The notes beneath the pieces were generated by a model. It did not search any database and was not told the DNA's origin. It saw only the letters and a program-made list of their open reading frames with translations. 64,000 nucleotides of DNA. Origin: Nitrososphaeria archaeon (GTDB taxonomy: Archaea > Thermoproteota > Nitrososphaeria > Nitrososphaerales > JANXEG01). Both the position numbers and the translations under genes were made by a program. This document shows, piece after piece, positions 17,986-27,017 of the stretch. The stretch spans positions 184,591 to 248,590 of the forward strand of contig JARVKA010000002.1 in assembly GCA_029775915.1 (NCBI GenBank), written 5' to 3'. Position 1 is the stretch's first letter; the number at the start of each line of letters is the position of its first letter.

Positions 17986-19164
17986 TCATCCTAAAAGATC
18001 AAGAGCAACGATTGCGTATACTTTTGAAGCTATAAGTATTTTGTTAATTTCTACATATTCATAATTTGTATGAGCTAAAGATTCATCTCCAGGACCAAAT
18101 ATAACTGTTGGTATATGCGCCTTATTAACCAAAATGTGACCATCAGTAGTAGCATCCTTCCCCTTTAACTCAGGTTGTTGATTGAGTGATATTAATGCCC
18201 TCTCAATAGCTTTAACAATAGGCTCATTGGGGGAGATTTCATAAGGATTTGCATATCCAATCACACGGATTGAGGCTTGAAAATTCGGATCTTCTTTCTT
18301 TAAACCCTCAATAATTTCATTCAATTCTTTTAAAGCAGATTCAAAAGATTCACCAGGTATTAATCTTCTATCGAGTTGAATCGTACACTTATTAGGCACT
18401 ATATTTATTTTTTCACCGCCATAAATCATACCTACATTGAATGTTGGACTTTTAACGAGTGGATGTGTTCTTTTTGATAATACTTGCCGCTCATAATTTA
18501 TTAACGATGTGATAAGTTTATTCATGGAATATATGGCGTTAATACCAAGCCAAGGTCTTCCACCATGCGCTGAACGGCCTATTGTAGTTATTTCAGTCCA
18601 AAGAATACCTCTTTCAGCTATCTCTATTTTCAACCCCGTTGACTCACCAACAATCGCCATATCTCCCCTCAAACCCTCTCTAATTAAGTAATCTGTACCA
18701 AAAGGGCCTAAGCACTCTTCATCAGCTACAGCTGTAAAAATCAAATTGCCACGAAGCTTTATATCAGCCTTTACAAGAGCTTCAATAGCACACATCATAG
18801 CAGCTATACCTGATTTCATATCAGATGCTCCTCTACCATGAATTTTATCATTACTCACAACCCCTTCAAATGGATCTATACTCCACCCTTCACCTGGAGG
18901 GACTACGTCTATATGCCCATTGTAAATAAGCGTGGGTTTTTGCTCACTACCCTTTAAAGTTACTACACAATTCGTTCTATTCTTACTTTCTTCCTTTAGC
19001 ACAACATCAAGACCCAATTTTCTCATATTATCCGCGATAAATTCAGCACAATCTCGCTCATTACCAGGTGGGTTAATCGTTTTGAATTTAATAAGCTCTT
19101 TCGTTAATTTTACTGCACGCTCTTTTTCAATTAATTTTACCAACTTATCTTGATTATTTATCAT
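17986..19164 (-). CDS. M20 family peptidase/deacylase (ArgE/DapE-like)
   Basis: The 392-residue protein carries the di-zinc ligands of the M20 family: His in GHIDVVPPG (near 82), Asp in GRGASDMKSG (near 115), the catalytic Glu pair in ADEECLG, and a C-terminal His in LAHTNYEYV. A dimerisation domain lies between about 190 and 300. Members act on N-acyl amino acids, succinyl-diaminopimelate or dipeptides; the exact substrate is not clear. The gene is divergent from the aminotransferase at 19256. Confidence 0.88.
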   Translation of the reverse strand: MINNQDKLVKLIEKERAVKLTKELIKFKTINPPGNERDCAEFIADNMRKLGLDVVLKEESKNRTNCVVTLKGSEQKPTLIYNGHIDVVPPGEGWSIDPFEGVVSNDKIHGRGASDMKSGIAAMMCAIEALVKADIKLRGNLIFTAVADEECLGPFGTDYLIREGLRGDMAIVGESTGLKIEIAERGILWTEITTIGRSAHGGRPWLGINAIYSMNKLITSLINYERQVLSKRTHPLVKSPTFNVGMIYGGEKINIVPNKCTIQLDRRLIPGESFESALKELNEIIEGLKKEDPNFQASIRVIGYANPYEISPNEPIVKAIERALISLNQQPELKGKDATTDGHILVNKAHIPTVIFGPGDESLAHTNYEYVEINKILIASKVYAIVALDLLG

Positions 19165-19218
19165 CTATCACATTATATTGAGATAATTATTTAAATTTAA
19201 CATAAGTTAATGAGAAAC

Positions 19219-19228
19219 CATAAATATC
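19219..19228 (+). promoter_or_regulatory. TATA box of the class V aminotransferase gene
   Basis: CATAAATATC lies about 30 bases before the start codon at 19256. A GAGGG ribosome-binding sequence follows at 19247-19251, so this gene appears to carry a short leader with a Shine-Dalgarno site. Confidence 0.45.
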
Positions 19229-19255
19229 TTTTAATTAAATTCTTTAGAGGGAATT

Positions 19256-20326
19256 ATGAAGCTCTTCACAGTTGGACCGGTTGCTTGCTATCCTGAAGTT
19301 CTTGAAGAGATGAAACGCCAAATGTTCAGTCATAGAAGTAAAGAGTATAGAGAATTGCATAAAGATGTTGTGGAGAGAATGCAAAAATTTCTTGAGACTA
19401 ATAATCAAATCTTTCTATTCCCAAGCTCTGGTACTGGCTTTATGGAAGCATCCGTGAGAAATTGTGTTGAGAAAAAGATGTTGTGCTGTATTAATGGTGA
19501 GTTTGGGAGAAGATATGCTGAAGTAGGAATATCGAATGGGAAAATTGTTGAAACGCTTGAGGTTAAGCTTGGCAAACCTATAACACCAAACCTTTTAGAT
19601 GAAAAACTTTCCTCATGCCCAAATATAGAAGCTGTTACAATAACTCATAATGAGACTAGTACTGGTTTATTAAATCCATTACCAGAATTGGCTAAAGTTG
19701 TAAAGAAGCATGGTAAGTTATTATTCGTAGATGCGGTGAGCTCAATGGGTGGTATTGATATTAAGGTTGATGAATGGGGGATTGATGTATGCTTTGGAAG
19801 CTCACAAAAATGCTTTGGATTACCTCCAGGTTTGGCTATAGGAAGTGTGAGCGAGGAAGCATTGGAAAAATCAAAGCAAGCTAAAAATAAGGGGTGGTAT
19901 TTCGATTTTAATCTCTTTGAGAAGTATCAAAAAGAGCAATGGAGTACACCAATGACACCAGCTATTCCTCAAATATTGGCTTTAAGAAAGATTTTAGAAA
20001 TGATTGAGGAAATGGGTGGTAAGCAAAAGCAATTTGAGCTTTATTTGGAAAGGAGTAAAAGAATAAGGGAGGGTGTAACAAAATTAGGATTTACACTCTT
20101 TCCTGAGAAAGGTTATGAGAGTCCCACAGTTACTTGTGTAAATGCTACTGGTTCTATTAATGGATCTGAGATTTATGAGAGAATGAGAAAGAAAGGGTTT
20201 GAGTTAGCGAGAGGTTATGGAGCTATTAGAGATACAACATTTAGAATTGGGAATATGGGATATATAACATTTGAGGACATAGATTTGATGCTTAAAGCTC
20301 TTGGAGAGGTTGTAAATAACAAATAG
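19256..20326 (+). CDS. Class V aminotransferase (alanine/serine-glyoxylate type)
   Basis: The 356-residue PLP enzyme starts MKLFTVGPVACYPEV, typical of the alanine-glyoxylate/serine-pyruvate aminotransferase family. The Schiff-base lysine is in GSSQKCFGLPPG near residue 187, and the Asp of the VDAVSSMGG motif holds the pyridine ring. Some archaea use this family for phosphoserine or aspartate transamination. Its neighbours SerA and SerK make a role in serine synthesis likely, but substrate choice is not readable. A GAGGG site 5 bases upstream supports the ATG at 19256. Confidence 0.88.
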   Translation: MKLFTVGPVACYPEVLEEMKRQMFSHRSKEYRELHKDVVERMQKFLETNNQIFLFPSSGTGFMEASVRNCVEKKMLCCINGEFGRRYAEVGISNGKIVETLEVKLGKPITPNLLDEKLSSCPNIEAVTITHNETSTGLLNPLPELAKVVKKHGKLLFVDAVSSMGGIDIKVDEWGIDVCFGSSQKCFGLPPGLAIGSVSEEALEKSKQAKNKGWYFDFNLFEKYQKEQWSTPMTPAIPQILALRKILEMIEEMGGKQKQFELYLERSKRIREGVTKLGFTLFPEKGYESPTVTCVNATGSINGSEIYERMRKKGFELARGYGAIRDTTFRIGNMGYITFEDIDLMLKALGEVVNNK

Positions 20327-20420
20327 GTATTAGTTAAACAAATTTATAAATAGATAACTTTAATTTCAAACTTAAGGATACGGTATTAATAAATTAAACT
20401 CATTAACTTCAATTATATTT

Positions 20421-21356
20421 TTAATCAGATTTTATATGAAAGAAATCGATTATTTTCTCAGCCAACATAACTCCTATCATTTCTTGCGCCTCAATAGTTG
20501 AAGCACTAATATGTGGGGTTGCAACAACATTTTCCAATTTAACCAATTCAGCCTCTAAATCTTTTGGAGGTTCATTCTCATAAACATCCAAACCTGCACC
20601 AGCAAGCTTACCAGATTTTAATGCATTAAACAATGCTTTACTATCAATAACCCCGCCTCGTGATGTATTAATAATATAAGCACCTTGTTTCATTAGTGAA
20701 ATTTCATTTTCACTTATCATATGATAAGTCTCTGGGGTTAAAGGTACATGAATTGAGATTATATCTGAGTTACGGAGTAAATAGGATAAATTTGGAGCTA
20801 CTTCTACTCCCAACTTATTAGCTATTTCACTAATATCTATGATATCATACACCATAACATGCATATCGAAAGCTTTTGCTCTTTTAGCCACTTCTCTACC
20901 TATGCGACCAAAACCTATTATACCAAGCTTCTTACCCCGAAGCTCTAAACCCATAAGCTCATGCTTTAACCACTTACCCTCTTTCATGCTACGATCTGCA
21001 ATGGGAATTTTTCGAAATAAGCTAAGTAAAAGAGCAAAAACATTCTCAGCTACAGCTACACTAGAGGCTTCTGGAATTGTTAAAATCTTAATATTTCGCC
21101 TTTGAGCTGATTCAAGATCGATATTATCAAGACCTACACCAGCTCTTCCAACAATCTTTAAATTAAGAGCCAAGCCCATAACTTCATCTGTAATTTTAGT
21201 ACGACTTCTAACGATAATTGCTTGATAATCTTGAATCTCTCTTTTAAGATCGTTATAAGAAAGATTATATTTTAAATCGACTTGAAAACCTGCATCCTTT
21301 AACATTTGAATTCCTTTTTCATGAATCGGTTCAGTAATTAAAATCTTTACTTTCAA
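20421..21356 (-). CDS. serA: D-3-phosphoglycerate dehydrogenase (short form)
   Basis: The 311-residue NAD-dependent dehydrogenase oxidises 3-phosphoglycerate, the first step to serine. The NAD motif GIIGFGRIGREV is near residue 146. The catalytic Arg (NTSRGGVID), Glu (YENEPP) and His (TPHISAST) are present. The C-terminal ACT regulatory domain of long forms is absent. It is followed, 24 bases after the start of the next gene region, by serK on the same strand, with serK upstream. Confidence 0.9.
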   Translation of the reverse strand: MKVKILITEPIHEKGIQMLKDAGFQVDLKYNLSYNDLKREIQDYQAIIVRSRTKITDEVMGLALNLKIVGRAGVGLDNIDLESAQRRNIKILTIPEASSVAVAENVFALLLSLFRKIPIADRSMKEGKWLKHELMGLELRGKKLGIIGFGRIGREVAKRAKAFDMHVMVYDIIDISEIANKLGVEVAPNLSYLLRNSDIISIHVPLTPETYHMISENEISLMKQGAYIINTSRGGVIDSKALFNALKSGKLAGAGLDVYENEPPKDLEAELVKLENVVATPHISASTIEAQEMIGVMLAEKIIDFFHIKSD

Positions 21357-21380
21357 TTAACTAATCTTTTAATGTTAACA

Positions 21381-22238
21381 TTATTCAAATATATAAATTT
21401 CTTCTTCATATCGACGATCCAAAATCTGCCCTTTTGGTAGTAACACAAGCCTTTTAGTTGATAAATGCTTTATAAGTGCATTATTCACTTCTTCAATATC
21501 CATTTTACCACTTAACCATTCAATAGGTATATTGATAAAGAGGGCTCGAGCTGGAATTACGTGGCGCGTTGTTTTTGGAGCAAAAACTATACCAGTTAGA
21601 GCTGCGTTAATCACATCATTTTTTGAAAGATTTGGCGGCACTAGTAATAAAAGAGCTTCATTATTAATTAATTTATTATAAGCATCGTTAGCTGTTTCAA
21701 AATTTATTGAAAAGCCATTAACTTTAAGCTCAATTTCAATCTTTCTAATCACATCGTATATCTCTTTAATATTCATTGATTGGCCTAATACCAATCTAGT
21801 ATCAACATTTGAAATGAGTGCTGCTATTGCTTTACGCTTCTCTAAGAGTTTGTAAGCATAATCGGTTGAACAACGCTTAACAATGAGTTTAAGATTTTTA
21901 ATTATTTCCACAACTTTCTCAAAATCCGATGAGCCGATTATTGTACGATACCAATTATAAACCGCTATATTTGGGTTTTTGTAATCAACTAAACAAATTG
22001 GGATAAAACGGCAGCCTATTCTCTTTACCGCTACAACTCGATGCATACCATCAATTACCACATAAGTATTCACATCTACAATTACAGGGTGCTTTAAATA
22101 CCCATCTCGCTTTATTTGATTCTCAAGTTCGATTAAAACATCAGGTATAATTTCTTCATGAAGATGAAGCTTATCAATCTCCTCAACAACAATCTCAAAA
22201 TTGATTAAAGAATGGCTAATAGGGAAGCCTTTAACCAT
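21381..22238 (-). CDS. serK: Free serine kinase, SerK-like (ParB/Srx fold)
   Basis: The 285-residue protein has a ParB/sulfiredoxin-like N-terminal domain. It includes LHEEIIPD (residues 26-33), the presumed catalytic Glu region, and VVIDGMHRVVAVKRIG near residue 62. This matches SerK, the archaeal kinase that converts free serine to O-phosphoserine for cysteine formation; the Thermococcus enzyme uses ADP. It lies directly upstream of serA. Generic annotation as a ParB partition protein would be misleading; no partition genes are nearby. Confidence 0.82.
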   Translation of the reverse strand: MVKGFPISHSLINFEIVVEEIDKLHLHEEIIPDVLIELENQIKRDGYLKHPVIVDVNTYVVIDGMHRVVAVKRIGCRFIPICLVDYKNPNIAVYNWYRTIIGSSDFEKVVEIIKNLKLIVKRCSTDYAYKLLEKRKAIAALISNVDTRLVLGQSMNIKEIYDVIRKIEIELKVNGFSINFETANDAYNKLINNEALLLLVPPNLSKNDVINAALTGIVFAPKTTRHVIPARALFINIPIEWLSGKMDIEEVNNALIKHLSTKRLVLLPKGQILDRRYEEEIYIFE

Positions 22239-22298
22239 TAATCTTCAAATATCATGTATTTATGCTTAATTTATTAATTTTTAAGTTTTAATTAAATT

Positions 22299-22885
22299 TT
22301 AATTTTTAAATTTTTTAAAACTATTTTTATAATATCCAGACTGATTAAATATTATTTGCTGAGCTATGCTTATATCTTCATCCAACTCTTCCATTGAAGC
22401 AACACCCATCATACACACCTTAATGCCAATATTATCAAGTATGTATTGAAAAGCATCTTTCGGCTTTACCCTAACACCAACAAAAGGTTTAATTCCAATT
22501 ATAGTTTTCTCAATAGCTTTAATAGCTAAATCTTGAGTGGGGAGCATCATCACGCCCAATGGGTTAATAGGTGTAATATAACCTACGAAATTAAGTTTTG
22601 AGTTATCTAAATTATTTATGCTAATGCCAGCGTGATGAATACCGAGAAGAGTTTTAACGCCAATATAACTTTTCAACATGTTTAATTAATTCATTAACAT
22701 TAAGTAAATCTATTCTACCTACCATAGATAAAAAATTCTGTTTCTGAACCCAATTCTACAAAGATCAGGTTGTAATCTCTAAGTTGAAGTAATACATTGT
22801 TAAAAATATCAAAATCAATTTCAAGCCTTTTACACTCATAAGTTGGATAAGGCTTTAAATTTTCATTTTTTATTATTTTGATTTT
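22299..22885 (-). pseudogene. Frameshifted remnant of an unrecognised protein
   Basis: Three consecutive reading frames on this strand join into one protein-like sequence. The first (22864 to 22717) has no start codon and reads ENLKPYPTYECKRLEIDFDI at its beginning, ending at TAG. The second runs from about 22722 to 22654 (GRIDLLNVNELIKHVEKLYW). The third is the 126-residue open frame 22299-22679, with GVKTLLGIHHAGIS and KPFVGVRVKPKDAFQYILDN. The last part resembles the end of a TIM-barrel protein. Two frameshifts and no start indicate a decayed gene, unless they are assembly errors. I cannot name the family. Confidence 0.6.
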
Positions 22886-22902
22886 TTAGCTTAGGTTTAA
22901 GT

Positions 22903-23247
22903 TTACTTTCTATGAGCTTTTTCACAACTTGGGTTTGAGCAATAAAGACCGTGATTGCATGACCATATTATACGATAAGAACCATCAGGCTCACGTATGA
23001 ACTTATCAGTTGTCATAAATACTGTTACAACACTCTTTTGTCCTACTTCATTCATAAAATCGTGACAAGCTGATGTATGACATATAGGTCTAAGGGAAAT
23101 ACGCTCTACTTCTATAGGTTGCTCACTTTTTAACATGATTTTCTCTAACAACTCAGATACATTTATTCCTTCTTGCTTTGCTTTCTCTTTAAGTGTTTCA
23201 GACAATTCTTTTTTTATAGTAAGGGTTGCGTAGTCTTTCTTTACCAT
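22903..23247 (-). CDS. Ribbon-helix-helix regulator with Cys/His-rich tail
   Basis: Residues 5-40 form a ribbon-helix-helix DNA-binding domain (strand TLTIKKEL, then two helices). The tail holds Cys56, His57, Cys61, His62, Cys97, His99, Cys103, Cys108 and His112, a plausible metal or redox site. A perfect 11-base inverted repeat flanks the TATA region 11 bases upstream of the ATG, which fits autorepression. The 114-residue protein is a single-gene unit divergent from aglB. Signal and targets are unknown. Confidence 0.75.
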   Translation of the reverse strand: MVKKDYATLTIKKELSETLKEKAKQEGINVSELLEKIMLKSEQPIEVERISLRPICHTSACHDFMNEVGQKSVVTVFMTTDKFIREPDGSYRIIWSCNHGLYCSNPSCEKAHRK

Positions 23248-23257
23248 TTTTTCCCAC

Positions 23258-23290
23258 TTTAACGATATGATATAATAAAATATCGTTAAA
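23258..23290. promoter_or_regulatory. Palindromic operator of the RHH regulator gene
   Basis: The arms TTTAACGATAT (23258-23268) and ATATCGTTAAA (23280-23290) are perfect inverted repeats with an 11-base spacer, so their centres are 22 bases (two helical turns) apart. The spacer carries the AT-rich TATA element about 27 bases before the ATG at 23247. This is the layout of an autorepressor site for two RHH dimers. Confidence 0.7.
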
Positions 23291-23396
23291 AATAAGTCTT
23301 TTGTTAAATGGCAAGGTTTTTAAACCTTTAAAACTTTTTACATCGTCAATCTCAAAATGAAGGGGAAGATTTTTTAATAAACCATAATTTGATTAA

Positions 23397-25571
23397 GTGT
23401 GGAGAGGCTTGACACTCTTTAAATTTGGTAAATTAAAGCTTAAAGACTTTCTCATAAGACCAGAGATTAAGAGAAGTACCGCTTTATTAATAATGGCTCT
23501 AATTGCGATCTTTTCCATAGCGCTTATGCTTAGAATCTATCCCGCTAAATATGGATTTTATTTAAATGAATTTGACCCATATTACGATTATTATGCCACA
23601 AAGTATATCGTTGATAATTTTGAGCGTAAAGGTTTATCTGGTTTATTCGATTACTTCACTTGGATTGATAAACGTGCATGGTATCCAGAAGGGAGGAATG
23701 TTGCTGGTAGTTCACAAGTAGGTCTTCACTTCGCTGGTGCTTTACTATATCTTATTGTTAAAAACTTTCTCAACTTATCAATTTCTTTATATGATTTCTT
23801 AGTTTTATTCCCAGTTTTTATAGGATCCTTTACTGTATTTACAATTTTTCTCCTTGCAAAAAAGGTGAGCGGGGTGGGAGGGGGTTTACTCGCATCGCTC
23901 ATTATTGCACTATCACCTCCAATTATTCATCGTGGAAACCTTGGCTGGTTTAAATCAGAACCCTTTGCCCTTCTCCTTACCACATTCGCTTGTTACTTAT
24001 TTCTAACTCTTTACGATATAAAAATTGGTAGAACAAATTTAATTATTCGCTCTTTCATCACAGGCTTTTTACTAGGTTACGCTAATACAGCATGGGGAGG
24101 CTCTCTTTACTTCAATATCGTTTTTGGATTATTCTTCCTAATCGCTCCATTCATTAATATTGATTTAAAAAGAACGGTTTATGTAGGTAGTATAATTGTA
24201 GCTACAAATTTAATCTTTAGCTCAATCCTTCCCAGACCTGGTCCAAGTATTATTACCAATCCCGCAGGTTTGATAATCTTTTTTGGCTTACTCTTCACAA
24301 TCATTTCTTACTTAATTAAAAGCTCAGTCTTTGTAAGATTTTATTGGAAGACTTTAGGGATGATACTCTTCAGCATGGCTTTACTCATCTTAACTATAAT
24401 AAGCTTTGGAGGGGTTTCTAGGGTAGGTGGAAGATACTTAACAGTTGTAATGCCATTTATAAGATCTGCTGATCCTTTGGTTGAATCTGTGGCTGAGCAT
24501 TTTGTACCAACTGGTTCTGATTATTTCTCCTCATACTCCATACTTCTCTTTATAGCATGTTTTGGTGCAATAATCGCTTTTAGAAAAAGAACTCCTCATT
24601 ACGTATTTATTTTGATTTTAAGTGCAGCGGGCATATACATAGCTTCATCATTTTCTCGTTTAATGGTATATTCCTCATTAGCAATAGCGATCTTAGCAAG
24701 TATTGGTTTTAATGAGCTCACATCCACGATAATGGGGCAAGTCATTAAACCCTCAAGTTTGAAAAAGTTTAAGGTTAAATCTATGGGGAGTGAGATAAAG
24801 GTTTTGTATTCAATATGCATGATTGCTTTATTAACTATGCCAATAGTTTACCCTCAAAGGGCGAATTGGTTGGAAGTTGCAGATATGCCCGTAAGTATAG
24901 CGAATGCTGCAACTAATTATCGCACTCAATTATCAGATTGGTTAGAGGCTTTGAGATGGATGAGAGAGAATACCGATCCGAACGCAGTATTCGCATCTTG
25001 GTGGGATTATGGCTATTGGATTACCGTTATGGGTAATCGAACTAGCTTAGCTGATAATGCTACTATTAATTCTACACGTATAGCTCAATTGGGAAGGATG
25101 TTTATGTCAGATGAATATACTGCATTAAAGATACTTAATGATTTAAAAGCTGATTATGTGGTAATCTTCGTAGCTGGTCAAACTATCAAAACTCGTGATG
25201 CAACATATTACATTCTTGGTGGTGGAGGTGACGAGAGTAAAAAGCAATGGTTTATAAAAATAGGTGGGTTGAATATTAGTCAATACCTTTATGAAGATGA
25301 ATTTACACCAAAACCATACTTTTGGGAAAATACATTAATGGGGAAGATGTTACCATTCACACCTACTGTATATGCCCGCTTCGATCAATTTGGAAGATTG
25401 GTAGATCAATCGGATGAATATAAACCTGGATACACCGCAATATATCAATACGATATGAAATATCCACCTGAAGGTGATGGTCCTCTTAAACTCGCATTCA
25501 TATCTTCTAGCCTTGCGGAATCAAAAGCTGGAATATTCGCTAGCGTATTAATATATAAAATCGTTAAATAA
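23397..25571 (+). CDS. aglB: Oligosaccharyltransferase AglB (STT3 family)
   Basis: AglB transfers lipid-linked oligosaccharide to Asn of N-x-S/T sequons on the outside of the cell membrane. The 724-residue protein has the DPYYDY acidic motif near residue 55, about thirteen membrane segments in the first 480 residues, and the sequon-binding WWDYGYW motif near 540 in the soluble C-terminal domain. The GTG start at 23397 is the first start codon in frame after the upstream stop; TTG at 23409 is an alternative. No other agl gene is adjacent. Confidence 0.95.
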   Translation: MWRGLTLFKFGKLKLKDFLIRPEIKRSTALLIMALIAIFSIALMLRIYPAKYGFYLNEFDPYYDYYATKYIVDNFERKGLSGLFDYFTWIDKRAWYPEGRNVAGSSQVGLHFAGALLYLIVKNFLNLSISLYDFLVLFPVFIGSFTVFTIFLLAKKVSGVGGGLLASLIIALSPPIIHRGNLGWFKSEPFALLLTTFACYLFLTLYDIKIGRTNLIIRSFITGFLLGYANTAWGGSLYFNIVFGLFFLIAPFINIDLKRTVYVGSIIVATNLIFSSILPRPGPSIITNPAGLIIFFGLLFTIISYLIKSSVFVRFYWKTLGMILFSMALLILTIISFGGVSRVGGRYLTVVMPFIRSADPLVESVAEHFVPTGSDYFSSYSILLFIACFGAIIAFRKRTPHYVFILILSAAGIYIASSFSRLMVYSSLAIAILASIGFNELTSTIMGQVIKPSSLKKFKVKSMGSEIKVLYSICMIALLTMPIVYPQRANWLEVADMPVSIANAATNYRTQLSDWLEALRWMRENTDPNAVFASWWDYGYWITVMGNRTSLADNATINSTRIAQLGRMFMSDEYTALKILNDLKADYVVIFVAGQTIKTRDATYYILGGGGDESKKQWFIKIGGLNISQYLYEDEFTPKPYFWENTLMGKMLPFTPTVYARFDQFGRLVDQSDEYKPGYTAIYQYDMKYPPEGDGPLKLAFISSSLAESKAGIFASVLIYKIVK

Positions 25572-25591
25572 AAGAATGAAATTTGAAAGTA

Positions 25592-25726
25592 TTAAACGTG
25601 ATTATGTTTATCTCTATGTATGAAGCAATAGGTTTCGCCACAAATATTACACTTCCAAAAATACTCTACACTAAGCTTTCTACCACACCATTTACATACA
25701 ATGATTTCTGTCGTTTTTGGAAACAT
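25592..25726 (-). CDS. AN1-like zinc finger mini-protein
   Basis: A 44-residue frame with ATG at 25724-25726 encodes cysteines and histidines at positions 11, 14, 26, 29, 34, 37, 41 and 43. The spacing C-x2-C-x11-C-x2-C-x4-C-x2-H-x3-H-x-H closely follows an AN1 zinc finger. The dense metal-site pattern in so short a frame makes chance unlikely. It follows the nop10 gene after 77 bases on the same strand. Function is unknown; AN1 proteins often bind ubiquitin-like or stress partners. Confidence 0.65.
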   Translation of the reverse strand: MFPKTTEIIVCKWCGRKLSVEYFWKCNICGETYCFIHRDKHNHV

Positions 25727-25803
25727 CTAATTATATTAAGAATCGTGTAGCTTTAATAGTTTACTATTTTTAACATTTTGTCTAATCTTTTAAACATGTA
25801 AAA

Positions 25804-25965
25804 TTATTTATTTGTATATTTTCCAATTATCCTATATCTCGCATATTTATCATCAGGTGAGAATGGTGCTGGATGTGGGTAAGATGTCTCATTACCACAC
25901 TTTGAACAATAACTCTTGAGTGTATATATTCCACATACATTACATTTTCTTAAAAGCTTCTTCAT
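25804..25965 (-). CDS. nop10: H/ACA RNP protein Nop10
   Basis: The 53-residue protein reads KLLRKCNVCGIYTLK, then a second CxxC, then the conserved PHPAPFSPDDKYARYR tail. That is Nop10, a core part of the archaeal H/ACA ribonucleoprotein that guides pseudouridylation together with Cbf5, Gar1 and L7Ae. It lies 16 bases after the aIF2 alpha stop, the same order as in many archaea. Confidence 0.95.
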   Translation of the reverse strand: MKKLLRKCNVCGIYTLKSYCSKCGNETSYPHPAPFSPDDKYARYRIIGKYTNK

Positions 25966-25981
25966 AAGGATCATTAAGCTT

Positions 25982-26803
25982 TTATCCTACACTCTTCTCT
26001 CTAATAAAATTGAAGCTACCTTTCTTCTTCTCAATAATTTCTTTTACTTTATGAATAGCAATTTCTAAAGCTTTTTCAGCCGACTTATAATTATCTGATT
26101 CAACCACTATTCTATAACGTGGTGCACCAATATAGCTAATTATGATTTTACAACCACCCATCTTAATACTCTCAGCCGCACGTAAAGCTTCTTTAATCAC
26201 ATTGATACCATCCGGTGTATTAACTTTAGCTTCAATAATGCCTTTTACACGAACTGTTGGTAATGTAATCTTCTCTTTAGCTATACGCTCTAATGTAGTG
26301 ATAAATTCATTAGGGAGTTCTAATCCATCTAAAACTTTTCTTCCCTTTTTTACCAATTGCTCGAGGGCATCATATAAATTACCAAACTCTTTAATTAAGA
26401 GATTTTTAAACTTCATAGCATCATTAGGTGATAAATTTAAGCTTTCTCTTACAACTTTGAAAATTCCTTCAGCTTTTTCAGCCCTTTTAATTTGAATCAA
26501 TTTCTCTCTTCTCTCTTCCTCCGTAACATTTCGAAGTGATAAATCTACTTCCTTCCTCGTTTTACTAACTCTAATCACTTTGAGTACCATTTTCTGCCCA
26601 ACTTTTGCGAATTTCTCAATATCCCTTACCCATCCAGTCGATATTTCAGATACATGTAAAAAACCGAGCATGTTGTTATACTCATCAAGGGACACATACG
26701 CACCATATGGATTAATCTCTTTAACGGTAGCTATAACCAACTCCCCTTCTTCAGGCATCTCTTCCACTTCAACCTTCAAAATTCTCAAACCTCCTTTTAT
26801 CAA
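25982..26803 (-). CDS. eif2a: Translation initiation factor aIF2 subunit alpha
   Basis: The 273-residue protein has an N-terminal S1 domain (GELVIATVKEINPYGAYVSL, residues 20-39), a helical middle domain and a C-terminal alpha/beta domain (about 180-270). It is a subunit of the heterotrimeric aIF2 that brings initiator tRNA to the small subunit; aIF2 gamma is at 40159. It follows rps27e by 7 bases in a ribosomal operon. Confidence 0.97.
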   Translation of the reverse strand: MIKGGLRILKVEVEEMPEEGELVIATVKEINPYGAYVSLDEYNNMLGFLHVSEISTGWVRDIEKFAKVGQKMVLKVIRVSKTRKEVDLSLRNVTEEERREKLIQIKRAEKAEGIFKVVRESLNLSPNDAMKFKNLLIKEFGNLYDALEQLVKKGRKVLDGLELPNEFITTLERIAKEKITLPTVRVKGIIEAKVNTPDGINVIKEALRAAESIKMGGCKIIISYIGAPRYRIVVESDNYKSAEKALEIAIHKVKEIIEKKKGSFNFIREKSVG

Positions 26804-26810
26804 AAATCTT

Positions 26811-27008
26811 TTAATCTAATCTTTTCAATTTAATACCATAAATCTCAGCCACACCGCCAGTCCTTTCAGCCAATAAATTTCCACATACTTTACAATTGAT
26901 ATTATGCGTGGTTGCCGAGAATATAATTTGCTCATTCCCACAATTTTTACATTGTACTAAAATAAAACTACTTCTCGGTTTTGGTATAAGTATTCTCTCA
27001 CGCTTCAT
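26811..27008 (-). CDS. rps27e: Ribosomal protein S27e
   Basis: A 65-residue zinc-ribbon protein with two CxxC knuckles (VQCKNCGNEQIIF and NCKVCGNLLAERTGG). The size and the C-terminal GGVAEI segment are typical of small-subunit protein S27e. It is 9 bases after the L44e stop and 7 before aIF2 alpha. Confidence 0.95.
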   Translation of the reverse strand: MKRERILIPKPRSSFILVQCKNCGNEQIIFSATTHNINCKVCGNLLAERTGGVAEIYGIKLKRLD

Positions 27009-27017
27009 AACCCATCA

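Noticed and set aside
21381..22238. Chromosome partition protein ParB
   Set aside because: The domain order and the serA neighbourhood match the SerK serine kinase, and no parA or parS-like repeat is near.
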